Part shown: piece by piece, positions 1 to 6,380 of the stretch
Layout of the letters: the number at the start of each line of letters is the position of its first letter
Position numbering within the stretch: position 1 is the stretch's first letter
Source: Alloprevotella tannerae
GTDB taxonomy: Bacteria; Bacteroidota; Bacteroidia; Bacteroidales; Bacteroidaceae
Direction of reading: 5' to 3'
NCBI GenBank assembly: GCA_015259125.1
Contig: JABZGR010000039.1
Span: 1-15,114, forward strand
Length of the DNA: 15,114 nucleotides
The notes under the pieces: generated by a model
What the model was told of the DNA's origin: nothing
Database searches by the model: none
What the model saw: the letters and a program-made list of their open reading frames with translations, nothing else
Program-made: the position numbers and the translations under genes

Positions 1-93
1 ATATCTTTCTTCTACATCAAACCACAACCAATACTTTAATATGTGTTTATATGTTCAGTTGCGTTATATCTTTCTTCTACATCAAACCACAAC
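1..93 (-). CRISPR. Leader-proximal end of a type II-C CRISPR array
   Basis: Two copies of one repeat are visible: a cut one at 1-28 and a full one at 66-93 that probably extends to 58 (36 nt). Read on the minus strand the repeat begins GTTGTGGTTTG and ends ATAACGCAAC, so its ends are partly complementary (GTTG/CAAC), as in other type II repeats. The 28 shared bases are identical. Between them lies one spacer, about 29 nt (29-57) and AT-rich. The far boundary of the repeat is not certain because only one full copy is seen. Direction is fixed by the tracrRNA anti-repeat at 5175-5193: crRNA is read on the minus strand, leftward out of the window. The copy at 58-93 is therefore the first, leader-proximal repeat, and 29-57 would be the newest spacer. 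The source of the spacer cannot be told from here. Confidence 0.93.
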
Positions 94-187
94 CTATATG
101 AGATAATCCATTGAGATGGAATCCCTTGAGGGACTCTTTAGTGTATAGGAAATGGTGTTGATGCGTAACTTTCTATGGGCAAAAGTA
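94..187 (-). promoter_or_regulatory. CRISPR leader with putative pre-crRNA promoter
   Basis: This 94-nt stretch lies between the cas2 stop codon and the first repeat. On the minus strand a perfect Bacteroidota -7 box, TACTTTTG, sits at 180-187, directly against the cas2 stop codon (188-190). Transcription would start near 173 and run about 80 nt before the first repeat. I see no good -33 TTTG at the usual distance. Next to the repeat are two imperfect direct repeats (TGAGATAATCC at 99-109, TGAGATGGAATCC at 112-124) and a near-perfect inverted repeat at 119-136. These could be landmarks for Cas1-Cas2 integration, which is inference. Confidence 0.55.
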
Positions 188-526
188 CTAAAATAGTTCT
201 AACTGCAGGGGTGTAGCCGGTAGCTTTTTACTTTCTGCACCCCAAAAGTTGATGATGCCGGCATATTGCTTGTCGGTAATGGAGAGAATGCTGACAGATC
301 CTTTTGCCGGTAAGTTGGACCTTACGCGCTTTATGTGTACATCGGCACTTTCTTTAGAGGCACAATGGCGGATATAGACGCTGAACTGGTGCATCGAGAA
401 GCCATCTTTTTCAAGTTGTTTCCGAAAAAGGGCCGAGGCTTTGCGATCTTTCTTGGTCATCGTAGGTAAGTCGAACATCACAAAGAGCCACATAATATGA
501 TAAGCGTTTAATCTGACTTCACTCAT
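188..526 (-). CDS. cas2: CRISPR-associated endoribonuclease/adaptation protein Cas2
   Basis: Cas2 of 112 aa, the dimer that bridges two Cas1 dimers in the spacer-integration complex. Near the N-terminus is VMFDLPTMTKKDRK, with the conserved aspartate at D19, followed by the QFSVYIRH strand (47-54), as in type II Cas2 proteins. I choose the ATG at 524-526, although the frame is open to 571. It gives an ATGA overlap with the cas1 stop (523-525), a standard coupling, and the upstream extension has no Cas2 character. The gene ends the cas9-cas1-cas2 operon and its stop codon abuts the array leader. Product length is normal for the family. Confidence 0.95.
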   Translation of the reverse strand: MSEVRLNAYHIMWLFVMFDLPTMTKKDRKASALFRKQLEKDGFSMHQFSVYIRHCASKESADVHIKRVRSNLPAKGSVSILSITDKQYAGIINFWGAESKKLPATPLQLELF

Positions 527-1410
527 TTTAATAACGGGACGACCAACTTCTTTTGCTCCTTGGCATAGCACTTGGCTAAGGAAGCCATCGTCATACTTAA
601 GCCCACGGATAGGGGGCGTGTTACTTTGGAAAAGTAAGTGTCGACGTATAGCACGCGGATCAGGCGGCTTTTGGTCGCTGTGTTTAGTTCCGCCTCGCCT
701 TGGATCGTAAGTTCAAACACGATCTCGTCTACAAAAGGTCGGAAAGGTTCCATCAAATCGTCAGACAAGGGGAAGGCGTTGCTGCGATGATGGTGGAAGA
801 TGCCCAATGCCGGAAACAAACCGGAGGAGACCAAGGCCCGCGTAACGGCTGCCCGTAAGATCGAGTAGCCATAGTTTAAGAGGGAATTGGTTCCCGGTAT
901 GTTCCGATCGCGGATGAAATCGCGGCCAAACAAGGCGGCCCAATACAATCTGGCCGCGATGCCTTCCCGATTATCGCTGTCTCCACTTTTTACATTCGTA
1001 TAAAGGGGCTTTAAGATGCTACCCTCCCTGCCCATCTTGTTTAAAAGTGCAGCCTGATTCTTTATTTTAGCTTCGATGATCTGTTTCCAAAGCGTCTTTT
1101 TGAGTACCTCGCCGGCTTCGAGTTGGTTGCGTAAGGTTTCTCCCTGCGTCGTGTTGCCCTGCAAATTGTAGAGCATCGAAGCAGGCATGCCTTTCTCATT
1201 GCAGAAGATGACCGCTACGTTTTGCTCTGTTAAAGCATTTAGAAGGGGGATGGTTAAGCTTACCATCGCGTGGTTGATCATCATCAAACCAATGTCTTCA
1301 ATGGGCACGGTAAGGTTATCATCAGGAAGTTCTTTTCTGATGATAACCATTTGCCCATTTCGTAAAGACAAAGTGGCCGGATGCATAAAGACAAGGCTGC
1401 GCTTGAGCAT
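523..1410 (-). CDS. cas1: CRISPR-associated integrase Cas1
   Basis: Cas1 of 295 aa, the metal-dependent integrase that inserts new spacers at the leader-repeat junction together with Cas2. The N-terminal beta domain spans about residues 1-80 and the helical catalytic domain the rest. Expected catalytic residues are present: E149 in NREGIAARLYW, H206 in GIFHHHRSNAF and the acidic group D217/D218/E221 in SDDLMEPFRPFVD. The GIFHxxxxNAFxLxDDLMEPFRP pattern is that of type II Cas1. The ATG lies 4 nt beyond the cas9 stop codon, so the two are certainly cotranscribed. The end overlaps the cas2 start by four bases. I see no truncation. Confidence 0.96.
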   Translation of the reverse strand: MLKRSLVFMHPATLSLRNGQMVIIRKELPDDNLTVPIEDIGLMMINHAMVSLTIPLLNALTEQNVAVIFCNEKGMPASMLYNLQGNTTQGETLRNQLEAGEVLKKTLWKQIIEAKIKNQAALLNKMGREGSILKPLYTNVKSGDSDNREGIAARLYWAALFGRDFIRDRNIPGTNSLLNYGYSILRAAVTRALVSSGLFPALGIFHHHRSNAFPLSDDLMEPFRPFVDEIVFELTIQGEAELNTATKSRLIRVLYVDTYFSKVTRPLSVGLSMTMASLAKCYAKEQKKLVVPLLK

Positions 1411-1414
1411 AATT

Positions 1415-4400
1415 CTAAGGACGCTTTAAAATGATTTCACCAGTGATATCCAAATCGAAATCTTGCCCTTCTACCAAAGCATTAAATTGGGTGTGATACA
1501 ATATAATTGCCGGTCGAAAGACTTCTCCGTTTTTATATGCTCCTTTCTTGGAACAAAGCTCTTTTGCCGGACGAGCTTCTTGGTGATAGCGCAGCGATAT
1601 AAGTCCAGCCGAGCCCTTGCCATCATGATAATTCATCCCAACCACTTTATATAGCCTTTTGGCTACATCTTTAGGATCGGAGAAGTCTATTTCGCTTGGA
1701 GAAGTCTCATAGAGCAATACTAACGTTCCTATTTTTAAGGTGTGCTTTAAGGGGAAGTCGCTGGCGCTCTTCTCTGGCAAGAGGGGTAGGCCTTGCGCTC
1801 GATTATTCCTTTTCCTAAAGAACTCGGCGGCTTCAATGTTGTTGACCAGCTCTATTTCGCGCTTCTGCTTGCCTTTTACGAGTCCTTCGTAGATGCCCAT
1901 CATGTAATTGCCTTTGTTGGTTACATACACTTGACGTTTGTACTCTTTCCGCGATTGGTCGCGTAGCGAGCGTAAGGCAAGCGGCTCTGCTAGGGGGGTG
2001 AAGATCCTCACCCGCTTAATCAAGATCCCCTTCTCCTTATTCATATATATACCGTCGGCAAGGGCTTCCTTCAAACTGCCTTTGGCTTCTACGGCGCCTT
2101 TGACAATGCCTTTAACCGTTTCATCGACAATTTTATCCAAGTCCTTTTCAGTTAAACTATCCAGCGGCTTTCTTACGACATATTTAATGTTGCCATCGTA
2201 GTTGATGGCACCATAATACGTTTCTTGATGTAGCCTGCCGCGTGCGGAGTCGCCGCCTGTGAGGAACTTCCCGCGCGGCGTCTTTACCTTTCGCCGATCT
2301 CGCTTGCCTAGTTTGTCAGTAGTTTGATGCACGATGAGCAACTCCTCTTGCAGTTTCAGCAAGTCTTCCGTAAACGTGGGCCAAGGTTTCTCAAACTGCG
2401 GCTTTTCACGGCGCCTTCCATATTTGAACTCCTCATCGCTCCGATAATATGCAGCTAAGGCAGCGTATTCGCACGGCCCAATGCAAGCGATGGTGTAAGC
2501 ATCAATGCAATGGTGCGTATGATTCTCACGCGATTTCGCCTCATCGGCTTGCTGCAAGCCCCATAGTTTGCGGAACTCAGCCGTAATAGCGCCTTTGACG
2601 ACATAGACGTTGGAGCGATTAGGATTCTTCGGGTCCTTAAAGAGCGACTTCAAGAAGAGGCCGGCATATTTTGAGATCAAGCCGATGCCCGCTCCTTGAC
2701 GCCGACTGAAGCCCTCAGGAACTTCTTTCATCGTAAACCGATCATATTTCCCCTTCAAGTAGCCGTATTCTAAGCCCACAAGATGGCGTCTTCGAATCTT
2801 AGAATCCTTTATACTCTTCTCCAGGCCCGAATGCGTGCGGATGCCGTCTCGTTTTAGCTTCAGAGCGTAGCACTGCTTCTTCCAATGCTCGATGCGCGCT
2901 AAGATTTCTTCATAGTTGGCTAATTCTGTGGGCAACTTTCCGCGTTTAATCTCTCGGTTAAACTTATTGTCGCACAGCGTTAAGTTCTCCTGCGTGCTAT
3001 CGCCCCCCCTGCTGCGCGGGATTGTGTGCTCGATGTCAAACTTCGGGTTCGCGCCCAAGAAGTCTGCAATGCCAATCTTCTTACCTGTGTACAAGCAGAC
3101 GTGTTGCTGCTCTTCCCAGAGTTGATATTTTAAGATGTCTGCCTTCGTCGGCTCAATCTCTAAGCCGGTTTCAGCTTTATAGAGTTGCCTAATGTTTTGC
3201 GCATATGCTGTGTGCCGTTTGCTTAGCTCGCGTTGCCAATCAGCAATGGCTTGGCGCTTGTTGGCATCGTTCAGTTCGCGAGCATATTCAATGTGTATTT
3301 CGGTCTTCTCATCAATGATATGCTTGCGCAGCAAGTGGTTGATTACTTTGCGCACCATATGCAGTGAGCGCATAGCCATCGGATTGCGTACAGCGTTCGT
3401 CTTCGGAGAGCCCAGTTGGTAGCAATCGAAGCGCTCGTTTCGTTTGGCGTCCGGATAGGCCTCAATCATTGAGGGGTGATACAGCAAATCGATCGGCGCA
3501 TCAGGCACTTCTGCCGCCACTGCTGCTTTGATGCGCTCTGCGATTGTGCAATGCTCTTTTGCTTCGTCCTCTTCTTGCGGGTGAAGGGCTACATCGACTT
3601 TATATAGCAAGCGAGAGCGCCGCTCAATGTCGTTCCATATTTCTTCACCGACAATTGTTGGGACGTTTGCCAAAAAGATAGCCTTCGAATAGTCTTCGCC
3701 TGTGCGCAAGAAGAAAAGAATTTTGCGTATCGCCTTCAAACTTAGCGAGGCAAAGTCGCGCGTTAGGCGAATTTCCGAGAAGGCTTTGGCTTGCGCTTCA
3801 TCCAGTTGCAGTTTCTTTAACCCGAACTCCTTCAGCTTTTCTTTTGAAGAAAAAGAATAGAGCACGTTCCAAATGTCCGTGCAAATCTCATCTTCCGTCT
3901 TTAGCGTCCCGTCCTGCTTGGTGCTCATCGTATAAGTTTCGGCCATAGCTGTTTTCCAATCTTCGCCAAAGACCTTTATTAGTTGTGCAGTTGTGGGACA
4001 AGCCGGCGCCTCTTGCGTCATACGATAATTAAATTGGTAGGGCCAATCCTCCTCATCTCTTATCCAGCCGAAAGGCGTTTTTCCTGCGAGCTTTTTAGCA
4101 ATCTTTTTGAAGTCGAAGTTGCTTTTTTGGTAGAAGAGGGGAGTGATTTTCTCTCGCTCTTCCGCATTTAATGGACGCAAACGATCATCGAATGGCGTTT
4201 TGATTCGGATATTGTTGAGATAACAGAGCAGTCGATATTCCTCATATAAAGGATGCGAGACGGCGCAGCGCGAATGGCCTTTCTCCATCGTGCATTTGCC
4301 TACGCCTTGGCGCTGGGATTTTAGCGGGCGCTGAAAGAAAATCGTCTTCTCCAGCGCTTTTGCCAGATCCTCGTCCAATTCTTGTACGCGGCAGATCTCC

Positions 4401-5086
4401 TTAAACTCTTGCAAATAATGCTTTTCCCGGTCCGTATAGCGGGAACGGATGCGCACACGGTTACCTTCCGTGCGATAGAGTAGGTAAAAGTAATCGCCCA
4501 AGAACTCACATCCCGCCTCCTTCATCTCTTTACTCAATTCGGAGATCGCAGATTTTACTTTGCCCGTCTCTTCCGCCTCCTCGTTTTGGTCAAGTCGGTT
4601 GCTCAAGAAGCCGCGGCGCTGCGTCAAGTGATAGAGTGCACGCCCCAGCGTATAGCGATCCGTTTGAGAATCTTTCAAGTTCAACTTGTGGTGCAAGCAA
4701 ATGTGACGGTCGTGATAAGGATTCTTATTGTCAGCTTCGCTCGTGCGCTGCCAAAGTATGAAGTCCTCATCAAGCGGATATTCTTTTTTCGTATGCCAAC
4801 GGTTGAGCGCTTCATCAGAAAGCGGCGGGCACAACTTATGCTTCACCAAAACTTTCAGCACTTCGACTTTGCGCAGACGCCGGCGGAAGTAATGGCGCCG
4901 CGAAGCGCGATAAGAAGTTCTTTCGGCAGCCAAAGAAAATTCGATGCCTTTTTCTTGCTTCACGCCTTCCGTGAAGATTAAATCTCCGCGGCAGATGGGC
5001 GTATATTGGTTGTTTTCATCACGATCTACAACTGCCCAACCTAAGCTGTTGGTACCGGTATCGAGGCCTAATATTCGGGTTTTCAT
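1415..5086 (-). CDS. cas9: Type II-C CRISPR RNA-guided endonuclease Cas9
   Basis: Cas9 of 1,223 aa, which cuts DNA matched to a crRNA:tracrRNA guide. Numbering is from the ATG at 5084-5086. RuvC-I is ILGLDTGTNSLGWAV with D9. The arginine-rich bridge helix (RASRRHYFRRRLRK) is at about 60-73. The REC lobe fills about 75-580. RuvC-II is IHIEYARELN with E600. The HNH domain has FDIEHTIPRSRGGD with H687 and N710 in KFNREIK. RuvC-III is HTHHCIDAY with H859 and D862. The WED/PAM-interacting part runs from about 930 to the end. All nuclease residues are intact, so it should be active. The frame is open 18 codons further, to 5140, but that would put the start inside the -33 box of the cas9 promoter, upstream of its transcription start. 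The length exceeds that of short II-C Cas9 proteins (about 1,000-1,100 aa); much of the extra appears to be in the REC lobe. The PAM cannot be read from sequence. Confidence 0.97.
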   Translation of the reverse strand: MKTRILGLDTGTNSLGWAVVDRDENNQYTPICRGDLIFTEGVKQEKGIEFSLAAERTSYRASRRHYFRRRLRKVEVLKVLVKHKLCPPLSDEALNRWHTKKEYPLDEDFILWQRTSEADNKNPYHDRHICLHHKLNLKDSQTDRYTLGRALYHLTQRRGFLSNRLDQNEEAEETGKVKSAISELSKEMKEAGCEFLGDYFYLLYRTEGNRVRIRSRYTDREKHYLQEFKEICRVQELDEDLAKALEKTIFFQRPLKSQRQGVGKCTMEKGHSRCAVSHPLYEEYRLLCYLNNIRIKTPFDDRLRPLNAEEREKITPLFYQKSNFDFKKIAKKLAGKTPFGWIRDEEDWPYQFNYRMTQEAPACPTTAQLIKVFGEDWKTAMAETYTMSTKQDGTLKTEDEICTDIWNVLYSFSSKEKLKEFGLKKLQLDEAQAKAFSEIRLTRDFASLSLKAIRKILFFLRTGEDYSKAIFLANVPTIVGEEIWNDIERRSRLLYKVDVALHPQEEDEAKEHCTIAERIKAAVAAEVPDAPIDLLYHPSMIEAYPDAKRNERFDCYQLGSPKTNAVRNPMAMRSLHMVRKVINHLLRKHIIDEKTEIHIEYARELNDANKRQAIADWQRELSKRHTAYAQNIRQLYKAETGLEIEPTKADILKYQLWEEQQHVCLYTGKKIGIADFLGANPKFDIEHTIPRSRGGDSTQENLTLCDNKFNREIKRGKLPTELANYEEILARIEHWKKQCYALKLKRDGIRTHSGLEKSIKDSKIRRRHLVGLEYGYLKGKYDRFTMKEVPEGFSRRQGAGIGLISKYAGLFLKSLFKDPKNPNRSNVYVVKGAITAEFRKLWGLQQADEAKSRENHTHHCIDAYTIACIGPCEYAALAAYYRSDEEFKYGRRREKPQFEKPWPTFTEDLLKLQEELLIVHQTTDKLGKRDRRKVKTPRGKFLTGGDSARGRLHQETYYGAINYDGNIKYVVRKPLDSLTEKDLDKIVDETVKGIVKGAVEAKGSLKEALADGIYMNKEKGILIKRVRIFTPLAEPLALRSLRDQSRKEYKRQVYVTNKGNYMMGIYEGLVKGKQKREIELVNNIEAAEFFRKRNNRAQGLPLLPEKSASDFPLKHTLKIGTLVLLYETSPSEIDFSDPKDVAKRLYKVVGMNYHDGKGSAGLISLRYHQEARPAKELCSKKGAYKNGEVFRPAIILYHTQFNALVEGQDFDLDITGEIILKRP

Positions 5087-5109
5087 AAGGTAAGTTTGTG
5101 AATTTTCTG

Positions 5110-5141
5110 TAAAAATAGACCAAAAATTTGGCATGTACAAA
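5110..5141 (-). promoter_or_regulatory. cas9-cas1-cas2 operon promoter
   Basis: On the minus strand a -33 TTTG (complement of 5138-5141) lies 20 nt before TATTTTTA (complement of 5110-5117), which matches TAnnTTTG in all but the last base. Transcription would start near 5103, giving a 5' leader of about 17 nt before the cas9 ATG at 5086. No Shine-Dalgarno sequence is present, which is normal in Bacteroidota. It overlaps the tracrRNA promoter on the other strand. Confidence 0.65.
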
Positions 5142-5158
5142 TGAAATTCTTAAATTTG
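5127..5158 (+). promoter_or_regulatory. tracrRNA promoter
   Basis: A perfect Bacteroidota promoter: TTTG at 5127-5130, a 20-nt spacer, then TAAATTTG at 5151-5158. Transcription should begin at about 5165, just before the anti-repeat. This is one of the best promoter matches in the window and shares 5127-5141 with the divergent cas9 promoter. Confidence 0.75.
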
Positions 5159-5164
5159 CTTCAG

Positions 5165-5254
5165 GAAAAGGATATTCTACATCATATCACAATAAGGCTA
5201 TATGCCGAAGGATTTTATTCCCATGGCCTCTCTTCGGAGAGGCTTTCTTTTTTT
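5165..5254 (+). ncRNA. tracrRNA of the type II-C system
   Basis: A small RNA of about 90 nt, needed for crRNA maturation and as the Cas9 guide scaffold. The anti-repeat has two blocks: TTCTACATCA (5175-5184) pairs over 10 bp with the repeat's TGATGTAGAA, and CACAAT (5188-5193) pairs over 6 bp with GTTGTG at the repeat's 5' end. Between them is a 3x3 mismatch (TAT against GTT), the internal loop expected in such duplexes. AATAAGGC follows, with a nexus hairpin GGC-TATAT-GCC at 5196-5206. The 3' end is a terminator hairpin at 5226-5243 (GCCTCTC, loop TTCG, GAGAGGC) and a T-rich run to 5254. A promoter sits directly upstream. The orientation is opposite to cas9 and to the array. The 5' end is an estimate; processing ends cannot be seen. 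Confidence 0.9.
5226..5254 (+). terminator. tracrRNA intrinsic terminator
   Basis: A 7-bp perfect stem (5226-5232 with 5237-5243) is closed by a C(UUCG)G tetraloop and followed by TTTCTTTTTTT. The hairpin probably doubles as the 3' stem-loop of the tracrRNA that Cas9 binds. Confidence 0.9.
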
Positions 5255-5597
5255 CGTTTACGTAAATCTTTTGCTTGTTTGCCTATGATAGGCTTGCGCA
5301 TCGTTCGCGCTCCTTAGTAAAATAAAAGGCTGTATCGAGGCGTAACTTAGTCTTGATACGACAGACGTGCATATGATTTCCGCTTAAAAATACCTACGCT
5401 TAAAGCAGTTGCATTTTTCGATTGCGCCGCCCAAACTTGTTCCTGTTCGTTTCGGATAGGGCCATACGTTTGGGCGGCACAACCGTATTTGAAAAGTTGC
5501 GACTTGGTCGTAGTGTTTCGTCTGCTTTGCGAGTCGGCCGACAGTGATAAACTGACGCCGCACTGATCAAGTGGAGGCGAATATAGGTCTATCAACG
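5255..5597. other. Gene-free island between facing terminators
   Basis: I find no convincing gene in these 343 bases. They lie between the tracrRNA terminator (arriving from the left) and the tRNA-Lys terminator (arriving from the right). Three inverted repeats are visible: GCCTAT-G-ATAGGC at 5281-5293; an 8-bp pair with one G-T at 5332-5339/5352-5359; and perfect 11-bp arms GCCGCCCAAAC at 5426-5436 and 5468-5478 around a 31-nt loop. An 82-codon minus-strand frame crosses the region but has no promoter, no known motif and odd composition, so I do not call it. Confidence 0.6.
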
Positions 5598-5631
5598 AAA
5601 AAGAGGCTTATCGCAGGATAAGCCTCTTTTT
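5598..5631 (-). terminator. tRNA-Lys terminator
   Basis: A perfect 15-bp stem (5598-5612 with 5617-5631) with a 4-nt GCAG loop. The arms begin with five A and end with five T, so it can work on both strands. It lies 8 nt beyond the 3' end of tRNA-Lys and mainly serves that gene. Confidence 0.9.
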
Positions 5632-5638
5632 CTTGGTG

Positions 5639-5711
5639 TGATCCGCTTGGGGCTCGAACCCAAGACCCCAACATTAAAAGTGTTGTGCTCTACCAGCTGA
5701 GCTAGCGGATC
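5639..5711 (-). tRNA. tRNA-Lys (anticodon UUU)
   Basis: A 73-nt cloverleaf on the minus strand. The acceptor stem GATCCGC pairs with GCGGATC, with discriminator A at 5639. The D arm contains AGCTCAGCTGGTAGAGC. The anticodon stem-loop is CAACA-CTTTTAA-TGTTG, which gives anticodon TTT and so lysine. The T arm contains GGTTCGAGCC. CCA is not encoded directly after the discriminator base and must be added by enzyme. A good promoter lies upstream and a strong terminator downstream, so this is a single-gene transcript. Confidence 0.96.
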
Positions 5712-5735
5712 TACCTAATTGCCGTTAAGCGAGTG

Positions 5736-5766
5736 CAAAGGTAGAATGATTTTTTGGTTTGCCAAA
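5736..5766 (-). promoter_or_regulatory. tRNA-Lys promoter
   Basis: On the minus strand TTTG (complement of 5763-5766), 19 nt, then TACCTTTG (complement of 5736-5743). This is a full match to the Bacteroidota consensus. The start would be near 5729, about 18 nt before the mature tRNA. The tRNA-Cys promoter at 10836-10866 has the same two boxes and spacing. Confidence 0.8.
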
Positions 5767-6054
5767 TACTTTGCTCACTTTTTTTCTGCTGAGGGATTTC
5801 TTTTCCGCTTATTTCGCTTGATGCCTTGATGCTGAAGCGGCCTCTTGGCAGAGCGAGCAGTCGTTTTTCGGATGTAAGCCCTCGATTGCCCGCCGTCTTT
5901 GTATGGGCTGTTATAGATTTTCTTTGCCTTGTGCTTGCGAAGGAGAAGTAAAGCGGGGCATTCGGTGCGCCGGACGGTGGGCAGGTCTCCTTTGTTCGTG
6001 CTTCTGCGCTGATTTTTGTATTGTTCTCTTTTGTTTGTTTATTGTTTGCTGCCG

Positions 6055-6117
6055 CCAAACTATCGTTTGCCGGGAACAAACTATGGTTTGGTGGGACCAA
6101 ACTATCGTTTGCCGGCA
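6055..6117. repeat. 21-bp tandem repeat of spaced palindromes
   Basis: Three consecutive 21-bp units (6055-6075, 6076-6096, 6097-6117) and the beginning of a fourth (CCAAACG at 6118-6124). Each unit carries the small palindrome CAAAC-TATC/TATG-GTTTG followed by a 7-bp linker. The unit junctions also form a palindrome (TTTGGT-GGG-ACCAAA). Units 1 and 3 differ at one base; unit 2 is more diverged. A partial inverted copy (CATAGTTTGTGCC) is at about 6254-6266. The function is unknown: an operator array, a recombination site or a dispersed repeat family are all possible. Confidence 0.85.
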
Positions 6118-6380
6118 CCAAACGAAAACGAAAGCTGCCTTCTTGCGGTCCTATTTGTGCTTCAAGCGTTGCTGTTGGGGGTGTTGGGTGTAGTAAGAAG
6201 AGGAGGAGAGGGGAAAGTAGTGGACTAAATGTATCAAACTTTGACTTGTCGCCATAGTTTGTGCCTTTGCGTGGCGGTAAAAGTCGATCCTTTACGCGCC
6301 AATAAGTGACGGCAGCAGGCAAAGGCCGGACGCTATCAGTGGTATCGGTCGTTTGTCGGCAGTCGGTAAAGAGTGAACAA

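Larger units (their letters stand above)
5712..6380. other. Gene-free stretch with repeat array
   Basis: These 669 bases between tRNA-Lys and the glycosyltransferase gene hold the tRNA-Lys promoter (5736-5766) and a 21-bp tandem repeat (6055-6117). I see no convincing gene. Long open frames exist on both strands: a minus-strand one from 5711 to 6472 enters the glycosyltransferase gene in another frame, and plus-strand ones run through 5903-6257. Several frames are open at once over the repeats, which is what a repeat with a period divisible by three gives. None has a recognisable domain or start region. I also see no clear terminator for the glycosyltransferase gene. Confidence 0.6.

Noticed and set aside
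527..571. 15-codon N-terminal extension of cas2
   Set aside because: It lies in the cas1 coding end; the ATGA overlap start at 526 fits operon coupling and Cas2 length.
5087..5140. 18-codon N-terminal extension of cas9
   Set aside because: It would begin within the -33 box and upstream of the predicted transcription start; the RuvC-I strand begins properly right after the ATG at 5086.
1..5254. Recent mobile-element carriage of the CRISPR locus
   Set aside because: No transposase, integrase, target-site duplication or sharp composition change is visible; a neighbouring tRNA gene alone is not enough evidence.
5347..5595. 82-codon minus-strand frame in the island beside the tracrRNA
   Set aside because: No promoter, no family motif, and it spans the 11-bp inverted repeat; coding character is poor.
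5903..6257. Overlapping plus-strand frames with heptad-like repeats
   Set aside because: Several frames are open together because the repeat period (21) is divisible by three; none has a start region or a known domain.
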